From Isoetes taiwanensis (taxonomy: Eukaryota; Streptophyta; Lycopodiopsida; Isoetales; Isoetaceae): DNA of 64,000 bases. The notes under the pieces were generated by a model, which did no database searches, was not told the DNA's origin, and saw nothing but the letters and a program-made list of their open reading frames with translations. A program made the position numbers and the translations under genes. Below, one piece after another: positions 56,971-64,000 of the stretch. Location of the stretch: NCBI GenBank assembly GCA_021234155.1, contig JAJEKV010000098.1, positions 917,084 to 981,083 on the forward strand, read 5' to 3'. Numbering within the stretch: the stretch's first letter is position 1; every line of letters starts with the position of its first letter.

Positions 56971-57529
56971 TGACATTCCCCTAGAATATACGGTATAAAT
57001 TTATATATTTCACGCCGTGTGACTATACAAGCCTACAGTATTAGCCTTGTATATGGTAGTGTTTTTTTTTTTTTTTTTTTTTGGGAAGATGGCCAAGTTA
57101 TTATATAACTTAGCCCACCTTAGATATGTATCCATTTTTCACATGGCTTCACCCTATTGGCGGCCCAGCACATGGACGTGTCCCATTGGAGCCAGATGGC
57201 ATATCATATAAATCCCAACCTATAAATTGCAAAACCCTAGGCCTAGACCATTTTCTGGCTCCAGCAGACCATTTTGAGGATCGTCTGTTGTAGCACATCC
57301 TATTGCAATAGCTCTACGAGTGTGCATGGACCAAGAGAGGTTAACTCTATTCCAAAACACCTACATGAAGATGGGGACTCCAGGAGTTGGCAGAAGTTCC
57401 TTAGAAGTAGGTATTTTGAGTAGGCACTTAGCTAGATCATCTGAAGTTAGCATTCCTCATTGTGTGAAGGATCCAAACCTAGATCCATTCCACCTAAACC
57501 CCCCATTCCAACCACTAGAGAGAGAGGAA
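56971..57529 (+). repeat. LTR fragment related to the chromovirus LTR
   Basis: Starts near TGTGACATTCCCCTAGAATATACGG and follows the first ~0.5 kb of the LTR at 31932 in order: ACTATACAAGCCTAC, TAGCCTTGTATA, AAGTTATTATATAACTTAGC, CCTATTGG, CCCTAGGCCTAGACC, TCTGGCTCCAGCA. It is more diverged than the two LTRs are from each other. It ends where a LINE tail begins at 57530. Where the 5' LTR has the GGAATATACG palindrome this copy reads ATACGGTATAAATTTATATA. Confidence 0.75.
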
Positions 57530-57665
57530 GAATAGAATAGAATAGAATAGTTTTTTAGCGTCCACGGAGACCAATTGGCCTATGGGACCCAAACAAAAAG
57601 AGGGCAGCCAGCGTATTACTGACAGGATTAAAAAACCCCCGCCCTGAAGGGTTTTCGAGGGAAAA
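57530..57665 (-). mobile_element. LINE 3' end only, (TATTC)n-tailed family
   Basis: 135 bp on the minus strand: GGTTTTTCCCTCGAAAACCC, GGGCGGGGGTTTTTTAATCC, GTCCCATAGGCCAATTGGTC, TCCGTGGACGCTAAAAAACT and the tail. It joins the LTR fragment directly. Confidence 0.88.
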
Positions 57666-59171
57666 ACCTTAGCAGTAATAAGCATGCTGACACACTGTAC
57701 AATGGCATAAGTCAGTTCAATACCGTCCCGCAGGACATAAACGAGTCCGTGCATCCATAACCTCCTGCCCCTTCATTATGCCCCTTCATGCTCCACTGCT
57801 CAAATTAGTTGCCGATCTAATGCTCCACCATTGCCTTGTTGGTTATAACATTGACATGAGCCAGATGTACAATCTTCACTATCTAAAGATAGACTATACT
57901 AAACAACTTAGTTGATGATATTGGAGAATGTGGAGTTATAAGCTAAGCTTCATAAAGAGGGATCCTATCCTTAGTATTACACGTAATATTAGGGGTTTCA
58001 TGAGTTAAATGCATTGAAAGTCAAGAAGACACGATGAAAATTCAAAATTAACCGTCTATATGGTAATGCCATTAGACAAAAAATAAACCAAAAGCACTTT
58101 CGATTTCTTTGCTCTGAAATCTACTAGAAAGAGTGACTCCTTGCAAAGGTACTTAAAGAGTACAATATATTTAGACTCCAATTTTAGTCCATAAAATTAT
58201 CTACTTCATTACATTATTGTTCATAACTAACAACAAAAAACATTATCTGTATATAATGGACTTTGCATTGGAGAGTCTTATCTGTAGCTACATCAAATAA
58301 AAGAGAGCAGGCTCTATCTTGTGATTAAAGAGTGTCATTTACATTGTTGAAAGATAACCCTGATCCTACATGACTTAGAAGGTGGAAGGAAAATAGCATG
58401 TAAATAGACAAATTTTTAACAATGTGTGCATGTCAACTTTTGGTTTCAGCCTAATAAAGAAAAACCATTGTTCGCACAAAAAGAGGTGACTCGGCACCTG
58501 CTTAGCAATGTATAAACTCAACATAAACTAAATAAGGAATAGATATTGAAACTGAGAATACTACAATGGTAGTGCATAAGCTCAACCAGGATAAGGACGA
58601 CTTGATTTTTGCATGCTTTTGATTTTTTTTCATACTTGATTTTGCCATGCTCAATACCAAAAACGTCGAGGTGGCCCTTAGCGTTCCAATAAGTTGGTTG
58701 TCGCTCCTTATTGCTTTCTTCATGGTAGCATTTATAAAGTCTGAATTTGAGACAATATCCCATTAATATATGAAAGGTAGTTCACATTAATTGCTCATGA
58801 CTCTAGTGAAGTTTGACAGCATCTGCTTGTTATGATATAAATGGGCAAAAATGCAGATTGTCCAAAGAGGATCTGGCAAACCATAATCGATTTTAAGAAA
58901 GAAATACAATTTTCTAGGTAAAGTGTTTATATAAAGAGAGAAGACCACAATATCCATACTCTCCAATAAAGAAATTGTAGTTTGAAAGTTGAAGAGCAGT
59001 CCTGAAAATCAAGGCATCATGGCCAAAACTTTGAGACCATTGACCGTGGACCTTTGAGACCAAACTTGATGGGTGGCAGATAAAGATAGGACAATAATTG
59101 ATAGGGTGTGCATGTTGTCGTAATGTGAAGGGAAGTCTAGTAGGAAACAAGGACTAGTGAATAACAAGAGA
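57666..59171. other. no gene recognised
   Basis: AT-rich, without recognisable genes. A word TTTTAAGAAAGAAAT occurs near 58890 and again near 59620, suggesting an older diverged unit of the tandem duplication to the right. Confidence 0.45.
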
Positions 59172-59451
59172 GGGGTCTACGCACGAAACTGGGGGGCAAT
59201 TTCGCGTCCGTCAAGCATAGCACCAGCACCCCACTTACATATCTTTGTTTATTTTTATCTTTTTTTTTATAAGTCCGTTTGGTCTGAAATTTTATATTCC
59301 AAGGCGAAACATGAATGCGTGTTAGAAAAAAATATTAAAAAAAAAATAGAATTTTTTTTTTCAAAATACAAAGAAAATGGTTTTTAAAGCACCTCACAAG
59401 CACCCAGTGTCGCAGACCAAAAAAGTGTCCCCCAATATCGTGCGTAGACCC
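59172..59451. mobile_element. MITE with GGGTCTACGCACG inverted termini
   Basis: GGGGTCTACGCACGAAACTG at the left and CAATATCGTGCGTAGACCC at the right are imperfect inverted repeats of about 27 bp; the core is AT-rich with long A runs. Non-coding. No clear target duplication. Confidence 0.75.
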
Positions 59452-59795
59452 AGAGCTTGTAGACATCATTTTTGCAAAGCCAAAAGCATCAAATGCAATT
59501 TCAGTTCTCAAATCTATGGACAATAAAAGAGATACTACTCATACAAATGGCAAGGTTTATGTCTACCAAATGGTCGAGCATCCAAATTGTACAAAAAATA
59601 TCCACAAAACAAAATCTATTTTAAGAAAGAAATTCAACTTTTAAAAGTCTCAAAAATAAACCTCAAAAAAAAAAGGGGTAGTTACCTCTTGTGATAAGTC
59701 CAAAAATGTTAATATTTCGAGCCATCTTGTGGTGTTATAAATGTGCCCATTTGCACACATTGCCACACAATAGATTTATTTGTTCTGATTACCTA

Positions 59796-59839
59796 AGAAT
59801 ATAATAGAATAGAATAGTTTTTTTTAACGTCCACGGAGA
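59796..59839 (-). mobile_element. 38-bp LINE-tail insertion with empty site preserved
   Basis: Compared with CACCTAAGAGAATTTGC at about 61186 in unit 2, unit 1 has 38 extra bases (59799-59836). They read ATATAATAGAATAGAATAG, a T run, then AACGTCCACGG, the inverted 3' tip of the (TATTC)n LINE. AGA flanks both sides (59796-59798 and 59837-59839). Confidence 0.8.
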
Positions 59840-59961
59840 GAATCTGCAAAGCATATGTTTCTTTTAAAGCAGTAGCTAAAGTTTTTTAATGAAACCTCAT
59901 AACTGACTCCAACAAAAGTTGCTTCAAACTGAATTATGTAGACTTAACTAAACATTGAGTC

Positions 59962-60880
59962 AACTTCATGTTCGATTGCAGCTTGGTATGATTCTGGTCA
60001 TCTTTTGTCATGGGAGGTTTTTCGGACGAGATTTCTGTTATACAGATGGGATCGGCAAATCTGGGCTGGGGTGGCTGATTTTTTGCCATCCAATGTGCTC
60101 CACAGGCCGATGATATGTGATGCACGTCTTAAGCCAGAAAAGTTTGTTTCTTCCACGTACAGGCTGCTTTTAGATTGTGAGCCTCTTCCCCCATCCCAGC
60201 ACTGGCATCTTCAGGTTCCTCAACCACAGTGGAGAAGTGTTTGGATGTGGACATGGGATAAATTGCTCCACCCTAAAGTGTCAGCGTTGCGATGGCAAAT
60301 TCTCCATAGATGTGTTCGAGTGAATGTCTTGGTTCACAAGATGAATCCTAGAGTCTCAGATCGTTGCCCTCTCTGTGGCCAACGTGTTGAAACTATTGAA
60401 CATTGCTTCTTCTTGTGCGATCATCTACGGCGTGCTTGGGAGTGGTTGTTCACTCTTTTCAGTGTGTCTCTCACTAGCCAGGAGATCCTACTTGCACTTT
60501 ATCCCCCTGTTTGGCCTAGCTTGCGTAAGCGGGCATTTCATCTTGCTTCTAGTTGGATTTTGTGGTCTATCTGGCAGAGGCGACGTTTGTGGATTTTCCA
60601 AGGTGCGCACATCTTTGATCAGCAGCTTCTCCATTGTGCTCAGCAGAAGATCACTAAAGCTTATCGTTGCTCATCTCTAGTTGATGATAAAAAAGAGATA
60701 ATTTGGCAGACGTATCTACGGTGTTCTTCTTATGCATAGACGGGTGTTTTTGCCTTGTTGGGTCAGCCTATCCACTAGGGTTTTATTCCTGTCTGTGCAT
60801 TGTGTATTGTGCCTTTGTTCTTGTCAATAAAAAGAGCCTCACGTCCTTCAAAAAAAAAAAAAAAAAACTTCATGTTCGAT
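59962..60880 (+). mobile_element. young 5'-truncated LINE (poly-A family) with 15-bp target duplication
   Basis: AACTTCATGTTCGAT flanks both sides (59962-59976 and 60866-60880). The insertion 59977-60865 ends in a run of A. Unit 2 of the tandem duplication retains the unoccupied site near 61316-61330. The coding part is open from the junction to the stop, so the copy is recent relative to the LINE at 7115-9130. Confidence 0.95.
59977..60739 (+). CDS. LINE ORF2 C-terminal fragment (zf-RVT), open but 5'-truncated
   Basis: The frame is continuous from the truncation point: AAWYDSGHLLSWEVFRTRFL, WDKLLHPKVSALRWQILHRC, then CPLCGQRVETIEHCFFLC near 60365-60420. This is the zinc-binding zf-RVT domain found after the reverse transcriptase in plant LINEs. 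A helical tail ends at 60739 with a natural stop, followed by a 3' UTR containing CAATAAAAAGAG just before poly(A). It lacks its own start, endonuclease and reverse transcriptase, so it is an inert insertion; the first usable ATG is at 60005. The protein organisation matches the 3' part of the LINE at 7115-9130. Confidence 0.88.
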
Positions 60881-61621
60881 AAACAAAGAAGAAAAGCAAA
60901 CAAATGGCAAATGAATGTGTACAAACAATAGAAAACATGCACACAAAGTACCTTATATGCAATGGTCTAAATAAACGTTTTTGTGCCAAGCTTTGAATTA
61001 CATGCATGTATGGCATGAAATTACGTTCATGAGAATGTGATGCACAAAATAAACCTCAGAAAAAAAAAAGGGAGTAGTTATCTCTTATGAAAAGTCCAAA
61101 AAGGTTAATATTTCTATCCATTTTGTGGCCTTATAAGCATGCCCAGTTGCACACATTGCCACACAATAGATTTATTTGCTCTGATCACCTAAGAGAATTT
61201 GCAAAGCATATGTTTCTTTTAAAGGAGTAGCTAAAGTTTTTTATGAAACCTCATAATTGACTCCAACAAACATTGCTCCAAGCTGAATTATGTGGACTTA
61301 AATAAACATTGAGCCAACGTCATATTCGATAAACAAAGAAGAAAAGCAAACAAATTGCAAATGAATGTGTACAAACAATAGAACAAACAATAGAACGCAT
61401 GCACACAAAGTACCTTATATGCAATGGTCTAAATAAATGTGTTTGTGCCAAGCTTTGAATTACCTGCATGTATAGCATGAAATTACGTTCATGAGGATAT
61501 GATGCACCTGCACAACCTTGTGATTTTCTCTAGAATGAATGCATAACTACCACCAACTAACTCCAACTTCTGCAAGAATGTATCCCACATAAGAAGCCAA
61601 TGATTTTATTGCATGGAATAT

Positions 61622-61770
61622 CTAGCATTATAACAGGGGGTTTTTTTTTCTGTTTTTGTACTGTTTTCTCTAAGGTTTTCATATGATTTGGTGGCCGTAT
61701 TCATCCAGGTGTACTAAATAGTATTTCTAGAGTGCACCCTTTTGTTAGCCGTTGATTTTAGAAAGGGGGG
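61622..61770 (+). repeat. dispersed TAGCAT..AACAGGGGGTTT repeat, copy D
   Basis: TAGCATTATAACAGGGGG, GGTTTTCATATGATTTGGTG, GTATTTCTAGAGTGCACCC and GCCGTTGATTTTAGAAAGGG in the order of copy A. It lies just upstream of the PPR relic. Confidence 0.7.
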
Positions 61771-62022
61771 CAAATCATGTGGTGGATATCCTCCCATTAT
61801 TTTTAGGGTTTTTTTAGGGTTCAAGTTTATTTCTTCACTTTGCATCCATTTCCTTTATATCCTCTAATCAAGCCTCTGGATCTGTTCATTTTTAGACTGT
61901 GTGGCAACCGTAGTTCTAATGCATTAAGGCTGAAGATTCGCCTACCTACAGAGATGTCTGAGATGTCTGTGAAGGATCTCTTCTTCAAGCGGAAAAGCCC
62001 CTATCCATGCATGTTTTTCTAA

Positions 62023-63075
62023 ATGCCCAAAGGCAGATTTGCCAAAAATAATGATGCATCTGTTACTCCTGATATTGCCACCTGCCTCCGGCGGTTTGGT
62101 AATGAGGGGCAGCATGCTGCTGGCAAGCGCCTCCATGCCGTTATGGTCAAAAGTGGATGTGGGAGAAATTTGTTTCTGGGAAATCTTCTGGTGCAGATGT
62201 ATGGCAAATGCGGGGCAACAGGTGATTCTAGGGCTGTGTTTGACAGGATTGAGGGCAAAGAATGTATATTCTTGGACCATCATGGTTGTCATGTACGCTC
62301 AAAATGGTTTGTTAAAAGAAGCGTTGCAATTTTTTCAGCAGATAGAGGAGAGGAACGTGGTATCATGGAATTCAGTGATTGCTGGATATGCTCAGCATGG
62401 GCATTGCAAAGAGGCTATAGATTTTTTTTGAAAATGCAGGTCGGAGATGTATTGCCAAACAAAGTGACCTTTCTTGGGGTCTTAGATGTTTGTATGAATG
62501 TTGGAGGTTATGCAGATGGAAAGATAATGCATTCCTGTATTGTACATAAAGGCTTTGAGTCAGACGTTCAAGTGGCAACTGTACTGGTCAACATGTATGG
62601 AAATTGTGGGGGTATATAGTTGCAGAGGAGACATTTGATCGCATCACAAAGCTAGATAACATCTGCTGAAATGCATTGATTGGGTTATATGCAGCAGGAC
62701 TTCTTTTTAATCATGCTGTTATCTTCCTAAACGAGATGCAATCCCAAGGTATGGTCCCAGACGGTGGTACTTTTGTTAATGTTCTTGATGCACTTTCCAG
62801 CCCTGCAGCCTTTGCTGATGGTAAACGAGTGCACACATATATCTTAGCTAGTAGGCTTGACTCTGATGTTGTCGTGGGCACAGCTCTTATTAATATGTAT
62901 GGGTAGTGTGGCAGACCAGAGGATGCACAAGAAACATTTGATAGAATGCCTGTTCAGAATGTTGTCTCATGGAACACTATGCTTGTAATATATGCTAAGC
63001 AGGGGTTGGTCAATGAGGCTATCCAAGTGTTCAAGTCTATGCCTGAAAAGAGTGCTGCCTACCTACAGAGATCTC
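62023..63075 (+). pseudogene. pentatricopeptide repeat (PPR) protein pseudogene
   Basis: PPR repeats are spread over three frames. The start of the homology reads CLRRFG, GKRLHAVMVKSG and LVQMYGKCGATGDSRAVFDRI (to about 62245). Then in another frame come WTIMVVMYAQNGLLKEAL and VVSWNSVIAGYAQHGHCKEAI. Back in the first frame are FLKMQVGDVLPNKVTFLGVL and VLVNMYGNCGG, with a TAG at 62617-62619. Later repeats ([59 protein letters not shown]) lie in a frame with more stops, including a TAG at 62904-62906. Plant PPR proteins bind organellar RNA in mitochondria or chloroplasts for editing and splicing. This copy has at least two shifts and several stops. The order of P, L and S-type repeats suggests the PLS class. 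Confidence 0.88.
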
Positions 63076-63076
63076 T

Positions 63077-63177
63077 GTGAAGGATATACAGGCCATGCTG
63101 AAGTAGTTAGAGTTCTTTATGAGACTCTTTTGGATGTCTTTTGGGCTCGCCATGATCCAACTACACTAAATCGACAG
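63077..63177 (+). pseudogene. methionine sulfoxide reductase A (MsrA) exon fragment
   Basis: [20 protein letters not shown] followed by [12 protein letters not shown] is an almost canonical MsrA block from the middle of the enzyme, which reduces oxidised methionine. It ends CAG|GTCAG, a possible splice donor, and the expected following residues (the GTQYRS region) are not found in the next 0.6 kb. The catalytic N-terminal Cys-containing exon is also absent. The fragment starts just after CCTACCTACAGAGATCTCTG, a phrase also present at 61943 before the PPR relic, so a duplication or rearrangement probably joined the two. Confidence 0.85.
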
Positions 63178-63860
63178 GTCAGATCATTCCTGCCTCTGTT
63201 TCTTCTTTCAGACAGTGTAAATGATGGAGGTTTGCTTTCAAAAGGTATGAAGGTTGGGATCGGACAGTCAAAAAGTAAGCTTAACAGGTAAGATTGGCAT
63301 ATTATGGCACTGTAGAGTTTTTCTGGTCTAAATCACAGTTCTTCTGGGTTAGATGGGCATCATGCGGATTTCCAAACGATGGGCATACTATGGATTATTT
63401 TTCGAATCTACTAATGCTTCCATAAAATGGGTTTTTGCTGGGCTCGCTGGCAGATTTCTTGGCTGATAATTTCACCCGTTTATATTACCAGCAAATTAGA
63501 ATGCAGTAACCAGTATCAGCCATATGCTAAGGAGGGCTCTCATCATCATGCATCGGCTGCCTTGAATCAGATAGCCAGTGTGCCACCACAACACACACAG
63601 TTGTTTATTGTTGCGTGGAAATGTTGTTCTGCATCATTATTATTTACCTTGGTTTCTTCAAGTCCTACTACAGCAAAGATTTCTATGAGAGATGTTTTTT
63701 CACATTCTATGTTGAGCAAGAATTTATATATATGGTGTTTGAACTTGTAATAGTGTTGAACGGATGTTTCTTCATTTCTCAATGTTAGTGGAAGATTTTC
63801 CCATTTTTTTTCTGCTTTAGTTAGGGCCCGAAGGGCCCAAAAATTTTCTTAATATAACAA
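63178..63860. other. no gene recognised
   Basis: Sequence after the MsrA fragment. An open stretch at 63427-63750 shows no known motif. Confidence 0.45.
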
Positions 63861-63862
63861 TC

Positions 63863-64000
63863 AACACACAACTACCATTAACATTGTTAACATAAACCAT
63901 TGCATTTAATACATTTAAATTAAAATCCCCCTTAAACCCCCTTTGGTTTGGGTGCATATTCACACGGGGGGTTACGTAGGGCAGCGAGAGCCTTCGGATG
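63863..64000. mobile_element. left arm of a foldback MITE, copy 3, cut by the window end
   Basis: AACACACAACTACCATTAAC, then CCCCCTTTGGTTTGGGTGCA, TATTCACACGGGGGG and GCAGCGAGAGCC, as in the left arm of 13657-14045. The core and right arm lie outside. Confidence 0.8.

Larger units (their letters stand above)
59653..61510. repeat. tandem segmental duplication; left unit carries two retroinsertions
   Basis: Unit 1 (59653-61045) and unit 2 (61046-about 61510) share AAAATAAACCTC at the start, TTGCACACATTGCCACACAA, GCAAAGCATATGTTTCTTTT, TTCGATAAACAAAGAAGAAA and TGTGCCAAGCTTTGAATTAC, in order. Without insertions each is about 0.46 kb and they differ at scattered positions. Confidence 0.9.

Overview
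This looks like nuclear DNA of a land plant with a large, repeat-rich genome. I can support one apparently intact protein-coding gene, a 728-residue Phytochrome Kinase Substrate (PKS)-like protein at 18896-21082 on the minus strand. Other host-gene homology is broken: a KUP/HAK potassium transporter (11100-11784), a universal stress protein (46742-47227), a pentatricopeptide repeat protein (about 62023-63075) and one exon of methionine sulfoxide reductase A (63077-63177). Almost everything else that can be identified is transposable-element DNA. PPR, KUP, USP, PKS and MsrA together point to a land plant. An HUH-transposase pseudogene resembling Replitrons, reported as abundant in seed-free plants, makes a fern, lycophyte or bryophyte more likely than a flowering plant, but the group is inference.

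Layout. 1112-4021: a DNA element with inverted termini and an internal palindrome array. 7115-9130: a 5'-truncated LINE with 13-bp target duplications. 9.5-14 kb: two foldback MITEs, a tRNA-derived SINE, the KUP pseudogene and a LINE inserted in it. 15.4-17.2 kb: the Replitron-like gene. 18.3 kb: a GC-tipped MITE. 18.9-21.1 kb: the PKS-like gene. 24-27 kb: a MITE and several LINE 3' ends. 28.8-45 kb: a minus-strand Ty3/gypsy element split by a plus-strand chromodomain gypsy element of about 10.3 kb with 1.65-kb LTRs. 46.7 kb: the USP relic. 47.6 kb: a SINE. 48809-52352: a second DNA element whose ends have the same unusual layout as the first, with its own palindrome arrays and a spliced host-like gene fragment. 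53-60 kb: tiny LINE-tail insertions, an LTR fragment, a MITE, and a tandem duplication in which one unit received LINE insertions while the other keeps the empty sites. 61.8-63.2 kb: the PPR/MsrA relic.

The most interesting observation is the pair of elements at 1112-4021 and 48809-52352. Each has at one end a hairpin of a 9-bp motif and at the other end two direct copies of that motif. The element-specific bases differ (GCACT against GGGAG), yet every terminal copy within one element agrees. I do not recognise this as a named superfamily. The Replitron-like HUH protein and the SINE/LINE pair sharing a 3' tail are also worth attention. All identifications come from reading the sequence; no database search was possible.
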